In this document: piece by piece, positions 15,369 to 23,844 of the stretch | Layout of the letters: each line of letters begins with the position of its first letter | How positions within the stretch are numbered: the stretch's first letter is position 1 | Virus record (IMG/VR): IMGVR_UViG_3300035158_001105 | Span: 1 to 51,919 of that record | From: a virus | DNA length: 51,919 nt | Direction: 5' to 3' (one strand) | Program-made: the position numbers and the translations under genes | Notes under the pieces: generated by a model | Told to the model about the DNA's origin: nothing | Seen by the model: the letters and a program-made list of their open reading frames with translations, nothing else | Databases searched by the model: none

Positions 15369-15797
15369 ATGAAAATAAAGCGTGATTTTGTTACCAATAG
15401 TTCTTCTGTCAATTATCTTGTCGATAAAAAGAAAATGTCAAAAAAAGACTATGCAAAATTATTAAAAATTTTGAAAGATTGGGCTTTTGAAAAGGTTGAT
15501 ACAAAAGGGCAATTAAGGGACCCATATGATTATTATGCTGGTCCGACTTATGTTGATTTAGGCGATACTTTAATTTTTCGAGGAAGAGATGATGGCGGTA
15601 TTTCTGATGAATTATGGAACATGGTAGAAAAGTATAAATTCGTAGAAATGGGAGATGAGGATGTGTGTACAGCAGCGCTTAACAATAGATTAATTGAAAG
15701 AACCACCGATAGGATTGTAAAGGAATTAAATTTAAATGAATTACAAAAAAATAGGGTTGCCACTATATTAAGTGATGCAGGGCTAGGAGATTTATAA
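15369..15797 (+). CDS. Hypothetical protein with FVTNSSS-type N-terminus
   Basis: The 142-residue protein begins KIKRDFVTNSSSVNYLV, matching a widespread N-terminal signature (R.DFVTNSSSSSF) of uncharacterised bacterial and phage proteins. The remainder is charged, with a Gly/Asp loop (FRGRDDGGISDELW). An SD (aaggag) precedes the ATG. The stop overlaps the next start (TAATG). Function unknown. Confidence 0.75.
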   Translation: MKIKRDFVTNSSSVNYLVDKKKMSKKDYAKLLKILKDWAFEKVDTKGQLRDPYDYYAGPTYVDLGDTLIFRGRDDGGISDELWNMVEKYKFVEMGDEDVCTAALNNRLIERTTDRIVKELNLNELQKNRVATILSDAGLGDL

Positions 15798-16267
15798 TGA
15801 AAGAAAAAACAATAGGTGATGAATTACACGAAACTTTTCCCGATGTGCCTTCTAAAAGATTGAGCGAAATAAGACGAAAAATTATAGACGATTTTCAAAG
15901 ACCTTGGAATCCTAAAAGACATCGTGTGGAATGTATATGCCATGATGATGATTGTGAAATAAGATTAACTTTTGATGATGAAGAAAAATGGTTTTATTTT
16001 TCAGGTAAAATAAATAGATTTCCAGGTTGCCAATGGTATAAAATTACTTTTAGTGGACGCGATAAATGGTATGTTAAATTTGGGAAACATGTAAAATTAA
16101 GATATTGTAGGCTTAGAAATTATTTAAAGGGTGTATGGTGGGCAATAAAGGGTAGGCCTCAATGGTATGAATTTGATAATATAATGGATCTTGTTGAGGC
16201 AAAAAAGTTGGTTAATTTTATAAACGAGGTTATGGAAGAAGGTGAACTAAATGGTGACAAGGCGTAA
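15797..16267 (+). CDS. Hypothetical protein
   Basis: A 156-residue protein with a central segment rich in aromatic residues and an ECICHDDDCEIRLTFDDEEKWFYF motif that looks like alternating beta strands, then a basic WWAIKGRPQW segment and a helical C-terminus. It overlaps the AAA ATPase gene by 17 bases. I recognise the layout from uncharacterised phage proteins, but no function can be assigned. Confidence 0.7.
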   Translation: MKEKTIGDELHETFPDVPSKRLSEIRRKIIDDFQRPWNPKRHRVECICHDDDCEIRLTFDDEEKWFYFSGKINRFPGCQWYKITFSGRDKWYVKFGKHVKLRYCRLRNYLKGVWWAIKGRPQWYEFDNIMDLVEAKKLVNFINEVMEEGELNGDKA

Positions 16268-17603
16268 TAGACCGGCGATAATAACAACAACTCATTCAAA
16301 GCCTAGTTGTTGTGAAGGGAAGGACCAGTTTATGCTGTATAAAGACAGAAAAATAGATTTTGATACCCTACAAATAGATGTTGCAAGTCATATTGGAAAT
16401 ATCATAAAAAGTGTTGATAATTATGAAGATTTAATAATACCAGATGCAAAATTCAACTGTTTTTTTAAAAAAGTCATAGGTGATGATAGACCTATGGTTT
16501 GTTTTACAGTGTTTTTAAGTACAGAAAGATTGGAAAATTACATAAAAAGTCATCCTGAATATGTGTTAGTACATGGAGATGGGTCTTTTAATGCACACAG
16601 AAGGCACAGAAGTTTTACAAATTATAGTTGTATATATCGTTTAGATGAAGATTTTTATTTTGTTAGATACGTCGAGCAACTATTAGAACAAAGCTATACT
16701 CATGGTTATTGTGTTTTTGTTGGCGAATGGACAAAAGAAAGAGTGGTCGAAACAATAGTTAAGGTTTCCGAAAAATTATATAAGAAATTTTTAGAAACAC
16801 TTGAAAAAGAACAAGAAAACAAAGAAGATCCCATGAAAAGAGTGTTTCTGCGGGAAAATTTGTTAAACAATATTTTAAAAGATGTTGAAAGTTTTTTAGA
16901 TTCAGCTGATTTATATAGAAATGAACTTGGGTTACCTTGGAAAAGAGGTTTAGTATTCTATGGACCACCAGGAAATGGTAAAACATTATTAATTCGTTCT
17001 ATTTCAGAAAAATATAACCTTCCCAAAACAGACCTTAAAGAATGCATAACACAAGATGGTGGTTTAAGTTTTGACAGAGCAGTACGTCAAGATCATGTGG
17101 ATGAAATTTTGTTTCCTATTGCAAGAAGGCCCGCATTACTTTATGTAGAGGATTTAGATAAATTTGTTGTGGATGAGCATAAAGGAGGTTCAGGAACAAT
17201 TACATCACAGGAGTTAACAAAAGCTTTAGACGGGGTTGAAAAAGTTGACGGGGTTCTTTTAATTGCAACTACGAATTATCCCAACGAATTAGCAGAATGC
17301 ATTATGAATAGACCAGGTCGTTTTGATTCTATATATGAGTTTAAAAACCCGGAAAAGACAGAAATAAAAAGTTTTTTAAAATATCATAGAATGGAATGTG
17401 ATATAGATTTTGTTGCTAAAGAATTAGGTACTCTTAGTATGGCGTATGTGGAAGAGTTTGTAAAAAGTGCGAAATCGACTTATCGAAGAAATAAAATAAA
17501 CGATAAAGAGGCAAAGATAATATTGGACAAGATAAATGAACATGCAAGAAAATTTGGGAACGAGTTTAAAAGCGGTCGTTCACCAGGTTTTGGAAAGTCT
17601 TAA
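16251..17603 (+). CDS. BCS1-like AAA ATPase
   Basis: The 450-residue protein has an unrecognised N-terminal region of about 200 residues, then a AAA module: FLDSADLYRNELGLPWKRG leading to Walker A GPPGNGKT (238-245), Walker B ALLYVEDLD, sensor-1 IATTN and the arginine-finger region NRPGRFD. The approach to Walker A (pre-helix plus pWKRG) is typical of BCS1-type AAA proteins, which thread or remodel folded proteins. Phage members have unknown substrates. The start overlaps the previous gene by 17 bases; a GTG three bases on is an alternative. Confidence 0.85.
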   Translation: MVTRRNRPAIITTTHSKPSCCEGKDQFMLYKDRKIDFDTLQIDVASHIGNIIKSVDNYEDLIIPDAKFNCFFKKVIGDDRPMVCFTVFLSTERLENYIKSHPEYVLVHGDGSFNAHRRHRSFTNYSCIYRLDEDFYFVRYVEQLLEQSYTHGYCVFVGEWTKERVVETIVKVSEKLYKKFLETLEKEQENKEDPMKRVFLRENLLNNILKDVESFLDSADLYRNELGLPWKRGLVFYGPPGNGKTLLIRSISEKYNLPKTDLKECITQDGGLSFDRAVRQDHVDEILFPIARRPALLYVEDLDKFVVDEHKGGSGTITSQELTKALDGVEKVDGVLLIATTNYPNELAECIMNRPGRFDSIYEFKNPEKTEIKSFLKYHRMECDIDFVAKELGTLSMAYVEEFVKSAKSTYRRNKINDKEAKIILDKINEHARKFGNEFKSGRSPGFGKS

Positions 17604-17612
17604 GGAGGATCG

Positions 17613-18032
17613 ATGTTTAAAAAAGTGTTTTTAATATTGTTTTTAATAACTTTTGTTAATTCTGCTAGTATAAATTATGGTGATGTTTTAATTTCAAGAA
17701 TAATTTCTGTTTACGACGGAGATACCTTCAGGGCAGACATTAATTCTTATCCCGATATATTAGGAAATAATATATCTATAAGAGTTAATGGCGTCGATAC
17801 GCCTGAAATGAGAGGAAGTAAACCTGAAATTAAAGAATTAGCAATAAAAGCTAGAGATCTTGTAAAGGATAAATTAATGAATGGCAAAGTTATAATTCTT
17901 AAAAATATACAAAGAGGCAAATATTTTAGAATAGTAGCAGATGTTTATATTGACGGAGTGGATTTGAAAGAGATATTGTTTGAAGCTGGTTTAGCAAAAC
18001 CTTATGATGGAGGTACCAAACAGCAGTGGTAA
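17613..18032 (+). CDS. Exported staphylococcal-nuclease-type thermonuclease
   Basis: The 139-residue protein starts with a signal-peptide-like segment (MFKKVFLILFLITFVNSAS) followed by the SNase fold. YDGDTFRADI holds a calcium-binding Asp. RVNGVDTPEMRG holds the catalytic Arg, Asp and Glu region. A helix with KARDLVKDKL follows. Such enzymes cut DNA and RNA with calcium. The signal peptide indicates action outside the cytoplasm, for example on released host or competing phage DNA; that role is inferred. A strong SD (aaggagg) precedes the ATG. The protein is shorter than typical SNases at its C-terminus. Confidence 0.85.
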   Translation: MFKKVFLILFLITFVNSASINYGDVLISRIISVYDGDTFRADINSYPDILGNNISIRVNGVDTPEMRGSKPEIKELAIKARDLVKDKLMNGKVIILKNIQRGKYFRIVADVYIDGVDLKEILFEAGLAKPYDGGTKQQW

Positions 18033-18313
18033 GGAGATCTTGGAATAAATATTTTCATTGTAATGCAAAAGAAGGGGATTGCCAATTAGTAACGGCTATG
18101 AATGCTTATTATTTAACAGGAAAAATTTATTGCAAACAAGATTTCGACAGGGAAACAAATTCGAACGGATGGATATTTCGAGATGATTTGTTTTGGTATT
18201 TTGAAGGAGGAATGCCTCATCACCCTGTTCTTGAAATGAGATGGACATATCGTTTATTTGGGTTAAAAGGAATGAAGAAATTACATATCCCAAAAAATCC
18301 ATGGAGAAAATAA
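18026..18313 (+). CDS. Small protein with GDCQLVTAMNA motif, unknown function
   Basis: A 95-residue frame with no ATG near its start; the GTG at 18026 overlaps the nuclease stop. The motif GDCQLVTAMNAYYLTG resembles the active-site Cys helix of papain-like or C39-type peptidases, with a downstream HHPVLEMRW that could supply a His. The protein is short and a catalytic triad cannot be confirmed. The start is uncertain because an SD-like aaggag lies after the GTG. Confidence 0.6.
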   Translation: MVRRSWNKYFHCNAKEGDCQLVTAMNAYYLTGKIYCKQDFDRETNSNGWIFRDDLFWYFEGGMPHHPVLEMRWTYRLFGLKGMKKLHIPKNPWRK

Positions 18314-18314
18314 A

Positions 18315-18968
18315 ATGAGTAGTTTAAGGGAAAAGGTTGATAAACATTATTACCCATATACTAATGAGTGCCCAATAGATGGAAGGAAATGTAAAGAACA
18401 AGAATGCAAGTTTTTTATTGAATCTAAAAGGTGTTGGCTTCAAGAATTTAATAAAATACCACAAGAAATATTCGGAGACGATATACTTTGTGATTATGTT
18501 CATATTAGAGATAAAAGTAATAATTGGTTCCGAGGTGTCGAACATCTTAAAATAGATATGCGTTCGAGCAATTGGTCTGATGAAAAGAGAGGTTGGGTAA
18601 ATGAAGGAGACATTTATATACAATTAGAATGGCTTTTTAGTAGTTGTCGTCTTGCTGAAAAAATTAAAGAGAGATTTGATAAATTCAAAGATTGGAAAAT
18701 TGAGGGGCATTGTTGGGACGGAGGGGACGACCATACTTTAGAAACTATGATTCTTGGTGGGTATGAAAGAAAAAAAGAAATTGTAAAATATATTACAGAA
18801 TTAAAAGAAATGATTCCTGAAATAATGCAAGCTGTGAGAGAAATTGATACGTGCCAAATTTGTCATGAACGTCGCGAACAATTAAAAGAATATGGTAAAA
18901 TAGCAGCCTGCTATGGTTGTAGAGAAAAAATTGTAGAAGAAAACATAGAAAGATATTATAAAGAATGA
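18315..18968 (+). CDS. Hypothetical protein with zinc-finger-like cysteines
   Basis: The 217-residue protein has Cys clusters at both ends: CPIDGRKCKEQEC...C near the N-terminus and CQICHERR...CYGC near the C-terminus. These suggest zinc binding. The middle holds DGGDDHTLETMILGGY. The final ATGA overlaps the PHP-domain gene start, so it is probably co-translated with the polymerase genes. No family recognised. Confidence 0.7.
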   Translation: MSSLREKVDKHYYPYTNECPIDGRKCKEQECKFFIESKRCWLQEFNKIPQEIFGDDILCDYVHIRDKSNNWFRGVEHLKIDMRSSNWSDEKRGWVNEGDIYIQLEWLFSSCRLAEKIKERFDKFKDWKIEGHCWDGGDDHTLETMILGGYERKKEIVKYITELKEMIPEIMQAVREIDTCQICHERREQLKEYGKIAACYGCREKIVEENIERYYKE

Positions 18969-19903
18969 ATTACGTTTCGCTTCATATTCATACTGAATAT
19001 TCCTACCTTGATGGTCTTATTCGTATACCAGCTTTAATGGAGAGAGTTAAAAACTTAGGGCAATCAGCTGTTGCTATTACAGAACACAATCACCTTGCGA
19101 GTACTTATGAGGCTTTTAAAGAAGCCAAAAAACAAAATATAAAGTATATTCCAGGTGTTGAAGCGTATTTTGCAGAAGATAGGAGAGTAAAATCGAGGGA
19201 TATTAAAGATCATCATTTGATTTTATTGTGCAAAAATGAAAGGGGTTATAAGAATCTTTTACAGATGAATTTCGAAGCATTTCAGACAGGTTTGTACAGA
19301 GGGCATGCAAGGGTAGATTGGGATTTACTAAGTAAATATCACGAAGGATTAATATGTACTTCTGCATGTCTTGCGGGGCCTATTGATCAAGCATTTATGA
19401 ACAATGATGAAAAAGCAGCAGATAAGCTAACTGAAAAATTTTTAGCTATTTTTAAAGAAGATTTTTATTATGAATTACAGTCCAATAAAATGGCTGACCA
19501 AAAAAAAGTAAATAAATGTTTGTTGAATAAATCAAAGAAAAACAGTATACCAATATATATAACGACAGATGCACATTATTTAAACAAGGAAGATTTTAAA
19601 GTACATGATATGTTGTTAGCGATACAAGTTAAAAAACCATTAAATGATCCAGACAGGTTTCGTTTTGATGACGATGAGTTTTATATTAAATCAGGTGAGG
19701 AAATTACACAATTATCTGGGCCAGAAGGTTTACCTGATTCGGTTATAACAGATACAGTTGAAGTAGCTGAAAAATGTGAATGGCCATATTATTTAGAATC
19801 GAAAGGCTATCATTTACCAGAATACCCCGTAGAGGAAGCAGAAGATTATCAAGATTTTTTAGAATGGAGAAAGAAGAAAAATGCAAAAACAAGTGTTGCC
19901 TAA
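18965..19903 (+). CDS. dnaE: PHP domain of DNA polymerase III alpha as a separate gene
   Basis: The 312-residue protein matches the N-terminal PHP domain of bacterial DnaE: SLHIHTEYSYLDG, AITEHNHLAST, IPGVEAYF, HHLILLCKNERGYKNL, STSACLAGPI-like TSACLAGPI, and YITTDAHYLNKED. In normal DnaE this domain continues directly into the polymerase core, but here it ends after YPVEEAEDYQ. The palm and finger regions begin in another gene at 20769, after two unrelated small genes. The PHP domain binds metals and can proofread in some polymerases. The start overlaps the previous stop (ATGA). Confidence 0.92.
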   Translation: MNYVSLHIHTEYSYLDGLIRIPALMERVKNLGQSAVAITEHNHLASTYEAFKEAKKQNIKYIPGVEAYFAEDRRVKSRDIKDHHLILLCKNERGYKNLLQMNFEAFQTGLYRGHARVDWDLLSKYHEGLICTSACLAGPIDQAFMNNDEKAADKLTEKFLAIFKEDFYYELQSNKMADQKKVNKCLLNKSKKNSIPIYITTDAHYLNKEDFKVHDMLLAIQVKKPLNDPDRFRFDDDEFYIKSGEEITQLSGPEGLPDSVITDTVEVAEKCEWPYYLESKGYHLPEYPVEEAEDYQDFLEWRKKKNAKTSVA

Positions 19904-20192
19904 AGAGAAAATACCAGAAAAGGTTGATCATCGTTATTTTGAAGCCGCAGAACGACTGTGGCAAATTCTTGACAATATAGATGCACTCAGCGATATGATT
20001 AAACCTACGAGTTTAAAAGGATATGCCGCTTTTTACCAAGGTGTAATGAATCGCGTAGGCGAACGTTTTAAAATACTGATTAGCGATGGTTATAATTTAT
20101 TTCTTCCAAAAGAAGATAATCTTACGATTAAAGAAGAACAACCCAAGGAAGAAAAACAACCTTGTGATGCAAATGCCAGGGAGGCAATGTGA
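19881..20192 (+). CDS. Small helical protein between dnaE fragments
   Basis: A 103-residue protein overlapping the PHP gene by 23 bases, with an A/G-rich SD-like stretch before its ATG. It looks helical (YFEAAERLWQILDNIDALSDMIKP) with a charged, Pro/Glu-rich tail. No family recognised. It is one of two genes that separate the PHP domain from the polymerase core. Confidence 0.6.
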   Translation: MQKQVLPKEKIPEKVDHRYFEAAERLWQILDNIDALSDMIKPTSLKGYAAFYQGVMNRVGERFKILISDGYNLFLPKEDNLTIKEEQPKEEKQPCDANAREAM

Positions 20193-20776
20193 TATTAGAT
20201 AAAATACCAAAACCAGAGACATTTTGGTATGAGGATAAAGATGGGAATAAGATATTTTGTAAGCCAGGTGATATGCCATCGGGACCTTGGGAATATCAAT
20301 ATTTTATTACTACAGAGGTTTCTGAATCTGTTTGTACTAGTGCAAAAGAAACACCAAAATGGTTAAAATTTATTGATAAGATATATAAAAAAATTTTTGG
20401 TAGATGGGCAGGGTATAATAGTCAAATAATGAAAAGTGGAAATTCTGTAAATTGTATTACACCCATTGTAAAATACCTAATAGATAAAGGATGGAACGTA
20501 GATGAAGCATGTATCATAGGCTCTGGGTTGTGTGAAAGATGCTTAAATATTGTACTATGGGAAGTAGAAGGAGGAGAACCTGACAGACACTACTTAAATA
20601 CTGTTCATACCGAGTGTAAATACTGCAAAATAGTGGATCCCAAATACGCCAAGTGGAGATATAGTGTATCTGAACGTATGGATAAAACAAAAGAATGGTT
20701 TGTTGAGGCTAAAAAGCATTTTAAAAGACCAAAATATGGTAGTTGGAAAGCAATAAAGATAGGTTTTGATGGATAA
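20189..20776 (+). CDS. Hypothetical protein with CxxC pairs, between dnaE fragments
   Basis: A 195-residue protein that starts with GTG in a GTGA overlap with the previous stop, preceded by agggagg. It contains CERC and CKYC, about 30 residues apart, suggesting a zinc ribbon. It ends eight bases inside the polymerase-core gene. No family recognised and no similarity to DnaE is visible, so it does not fill the gap between the polymerase fragments. Confidence 0.65.
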   Translation: MILDKIPKPETFWYEDKDGNKIFCKPGDMPSGPWEYQYFITTEVSESVCTSAKETPKWLKFIDKIYKKIFGRWAGYNSQIMKSGNSVNCITPIVKYLIDKGWNVDEACIIGSGLCERCLNIVLWEVEGGEPDRHYLNTVHTECKYCKIVDPKYAKWRYSVSERMDKTKEWFVEAKKHFKRPKYGSWKAIKIGFDG

Positions 20777-22538
20777 TCGTAAAGAACTTTTAGATGATTA
20801 TTTAGCGTTTCTTTGTTATAAAGGTTGGAAAAAGAGAATCGAACCTTTTTATAAAGATACTCCTCAATACCAAGAATATAAAAATCGCCTTGCTATCGAA
20901 TTAGAAGTTATCCAAGGCAAGAATTTATCATCTTACCATTTGATCGTTGCCGATTATGTTAATTGGGCGATAAAGCAAGGAATATTAGTAGGTCCTGCAA
21001 GAGGTTCCGCAGCAGGAAGTCTTGTCTGTTATCTTATTGGTATAACAAGAGTGGATCCTTTGATATACGATTTGTTATTTGAAAGATACATTAATCCAGA
21101 AAGAGAAGCATTATCTGATATCGATTTAGATTTTGAAGATAGAAGAAGAGATGAAGTGAAAGATTATCTCAAACAAAAATACGGCGATGATAGAGTAGCT
21201 GGTATTGCAACTTTATCTCGGTTAGGCGCCAAGTCAGTGATTAAAGATGTAGCAAGATCTCTGCAGATAGCGGGTAAGGATACTTTTACTTTAGCAAATC
21301 AAATTACGAATACAATACCCGGTATAGAAACGGCATTAGAAGAAGCACAAGATATGTCAGAGGCATTTGTGAAATACATGACGCAATTCCCACAACTTTG
21401 GAATTATGCAAAAGGCCTTGAAGGAATTATTAGACAACCTGGAATGCATGCAGCAGGGGCTATTATCTCAGATAAACCATTAGCAGAACATATGCCATTA
21501 CAAGTACAAAAAGAAGTTATTACAACACAATATGATAAGGATATTTTAGAAGAAGCAGGATTTTTAAAAGTAGATTTGCTAGGGTTAAAAAATTTAACCA
21601 TTATACAGGATACAAAACGAAATATTAAAAAGTTATATGGTAAGGAATTAAAGAAAATACCCCTTGGTAATGAAAAAACATATCAATTATTAAGAGCAGG
21701 TCAAACATCAGGCGTTTTTCAATTAGAATCGCAAGGTATGCGAGTACTTCTGCGAGATATTGCTGTTAGTGATATTAACGATTTAGCAGCGGTTTTAGCA
21801 CTGTTTCGACCAGGTCCATTAGACGCAGGAATGGCAGCACAATATGCAGCAAGAAAACATGGTAGAGAACCTATTATGTATGATCATCAACTACTAGAGG
21901 GTGCATTAAAAACAACTTTTGGACTCATTGTGTATGAAGAGCAGATACAACGGATAGCATGTGATCTATGCGGATTTACGCTAGGTAAAGCTGATACAAT
22001 GCGTAGAGCTTGTAAGAAGAAAGATCCTAAGATAATGAGAAGCTTAGAAGATGAATTTGTAGCAGGTGCGGCTAAAAATTATGTTCCTGCTCAATTATCG
22101 AAAGAGATTTTTGAGAAAATTGTGTTCTTTTCAGGATATTCGTTTAATAGGTGTTTATCAGGGGATACTGAAATACAAAATTCAAGAACAGGTAAAAAGT
22201 ATAAATTAGAAAATTTAGCAAATAAGCCTTTACCTGAAGAAATAACCCTGTATTCTAAAGATGAAAATGAAAATTTAATAGAAAATGAATTAGTAGAGGT
22301 ATTTTCTACGGGAGAGAAAGAAGTATTTGAGGTAGAATTTGATAATGGTGAAACAATTAAAGCAACAATGGATCATAAGTTTTATTGTGAGGATAAGGAA
22401 TATCATACTTTAAGAGAAATTTATGAAAAGGGTTTAGAAATAAAGGATTTTACAGAGGATGCAGAATATTTTGAAGAAATGAAAATGTGGCACCAAGCGA
22501 GTGAAGAAAGTTTGGCCAATGTAGAAAGAGAAGTTTAA
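20769..22538 (+). CDS. dnaE: DNA polymerase III alpha core fused to split-intein N-half
   Basis: I use ATG 20769 rather than the adjacent TTG, giving 589 residues. Residues 1-461 are the DnaE polymerase region: GPARGSAAGSLVCYLIG, DPLIYDLLFERYINPER, the catalytic SDIDLDFEDRRR pair of Asp residues, the third Asp in LKVDLLGLKNL, GVFQLES and RACKKKDP. The extein stops at FSGYSFNR. The final 128 residues are a split-intein N-fragment. The product must be joined in trans to the protein from 23845 to make a full-length alpha subunit for phage replication. Catalytic residues appear intact. Confidence 0.95.
   Translation: MDNRKELLDDYLAFLCYKGWKKRIEPFYKDTPQYQEYKNRLAIELEVIQGKNLSSYHLIVADYVNWAIKQGILVGPARGSAAGSLVCYLIGITRVDPLIYDLLFERYINPEREALSDIDLDFEDRRRDEVKDYLKQKYGDDRVAGIATLSRLGAKSVIKDVARSLQIAGKDTFTLANQITNTIPGIETALEEAQDMSEAFVKYMTQFPQLWNYAKGLEGIIRQPGMHAAGAIISDKPLAEHMPLQVQKEVITTQYDKDILEEAGFLKVDLLGLKNLTIIQDTKRNIKKLYGKELKKIPLGNEKTYQLLRAGQTSGVFQLESQGMRVLLRDIAVSDINDLAAVLALFRPGPLDAGMAAQYAARKHGREPIMYDHQLLEGALKTTFGLIVYEEQIQRIACDLCGFTLGKADTMRRACKKKDPKIMRSLEDEFVAGAAKNYVPAQLSKEIFEKIVFFSGYSFNRCLSGDTEIQNSRTGKKYKLENLANKPLPEEITLYSKDENENLIENELVEVFSTGEKEVFEVEFDNGETIKATMDHKFYCEDKEYHTLREIYEKGLEIKDFTEDAEYFEEMKMWHQASEESLANVEREV
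22152..22535 (+). mobile_element. Split DnaE intein, N-terminal half
   Basis: The 128-residue segment begins with Cys (CLSGDTEIQ) and continues with EVFEVEFDNGETIKATMDHKF, the block B region with its His, and then TLREIYEKGLEIKDF. This is strongly reminiscent of cyanobacterial DnaE IntN sequences. It ends at a stop codon with no endonuclease or C-terminal splicing block. The tail (AEYFEEMKMW...) is longer than the usual IntN by about 25 residues. Confidence 0.93.
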
Positions 22539-23794
22539 AGCAGGTGTTTGATTTTATCATGTTTTCTTTTAAGATAAATAGTAGCATTTGAATAAATAAA
22601 TTTTAAGAGATCGAGTGCATGTGCATAATTATACCAATGAATAACATAAATTGTTTTATTTTTACATGTAGATGATTTTAGAATTTTTTTTGTTATTAAA
22701 TAATTATCTATATCTTGACATAATTTCAGTGTACCGGCTATTTGTACATTGACATATTTTGGTTTTTTGAAATAAATACAGCCATCTCCATCAATAATGC
22801 CTCTTAACAGATGAGGCATTAAATGATTAGGTAAAATAGGTAAGAAAGTTTTAAAAGATTTACGAGGTACGATACCATATTTTGCAAGGGTGGTTTTTAT
22901 TTTGGCAGAAAAGAAAGTTAGGCGGTACATTTGGCTTTTGTTGTATTTTTTATGATATATGGGTCCCATTATTTGATTATTTGTTTTAACTAAGTTTTTA
23001 AGATTTTCTAAAATGTATTTATCTTGTTCTTGTAATTGTATTCCGATTTCATTGTTGCAATTGTTATTTTGTACCCAACCATCAGTAATTAGCATACCAA
23101 GCCAGTATGCTTGTTGTTCTGTTGTTATGTTTTCAAAAGTATTATGATCAACGGAATTATAAGAAGATTTACCGTTAGAGGAAATATTGTGTTTTCGAAG
23201 AATATCGTAAATTGTTTTATGGGTTTTAAAACCAAGTTCTTTTTTAATTAAGGCAGGAGATAAACCCTGCTTTGTCATAGTTATGATCGCTTGCTCTTTT
23301 TTTTGAGTCATACGTTTGTTTGGAGGTTTGAAGGAGCGATGAGTTTGTTTGGTAGGAATATTGTGTTGATTTAATAAGTGATGAACCATGTTAAAAGTTA
23401 GTTTTTTGAATTGTGGCCGTTTGTGTAATAATTCTAATAGGTGTGGAACATTGATAGCAAGTTTGCTATAGACTTTAATAATGAACTTAATTTGTTCTTC
23501 TGTGAATTTGAAACGAAAATCGTGCGTTCTTTTAATTCTATATTGTTTTTGAAGTTTTAAAATAGTTTTTTCACCTAAATGAATATTTTTGTATTTCGTT
23601 TGTATTTTTTGGGTGTGAAGTGGGCGATCGATTACATTTTTGTATAATATTTTCAATATGTGCTTAGTTCGTAACCAATGGTCGTAAGGCGATAATATTT
23701 TGTTGATACGATAATAGCTGATATTGGTATGTTGACTTATTTTTTCAAGTGTTAAAAGGTGCCTTGTGTACAGATGTTTAATTTTAGATTTCAT
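22535..23794 (-). CDS. Free-standing LAGLIDADG homing endonuclease between split-intein halves
   Basis: The 419-residue minus-strand protein has two LAGLIDADG motifs, WLGMLITDGW (231-240) and LLRGIIDGDG (330-338). Upstream are helix-turn-helix-like segments (KISQHTNISYYRINKI and SPALIKKELGFKTHKTIYDI). It lies exactly between the polymerase gene carrying IntN and the gene carrying IntC. Its stop overlaps the stop of the upstream gene tail to tail at 22535-22538. It probably cuts intein-less dnaE alleles to spread the split-intein unit. It is the only credible minus-strand gene here. Its own promoter is not evident, though 23795-23844 is very AT-rich. Confidence 0.9.
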   Translation of the reverse strand: MKSKIKHLYTRHLLTLEKISQHTNISYYRINKILSPYDHWLRTKHILKILYKNVIDRPLHTQKIQTKYKNIHLGEKTILKLQKQYRIKRTHDFRFKFTEEQIKFIIKVYSKLAINVPHLLELLHKRPQFKKLTFNMVHHLLNQHNIPTKQTHRSFKPPNKRMTQKKEQAIITMTKQGLSPALIKKELGFKTHKTIYDILRKHNISSNGKSSYNSVDHNTFENITTEQQAYWLGMLITDGWVQNNNCNNEIGIQLQEQDKYILENLKNLVKTNNQIMGPIYHKKYNKSQMYRLTFFSAKIKTTLAKYGIVPRKSFKTFLPILPNHLMPHLLRGIIDGDGCIYFKKPKYVNVQIAGTLKLCQDIDNYLITKKILKSSTCKNKTIYVIHWYNYAHALDLLKFIYSNATIYLKRKHDKIKHLL

Positions 23795-23844
23795 AGTATT
23801 GAATACGCACTAATATTATAATAGTAAGGAAAAGTTAATAGATT

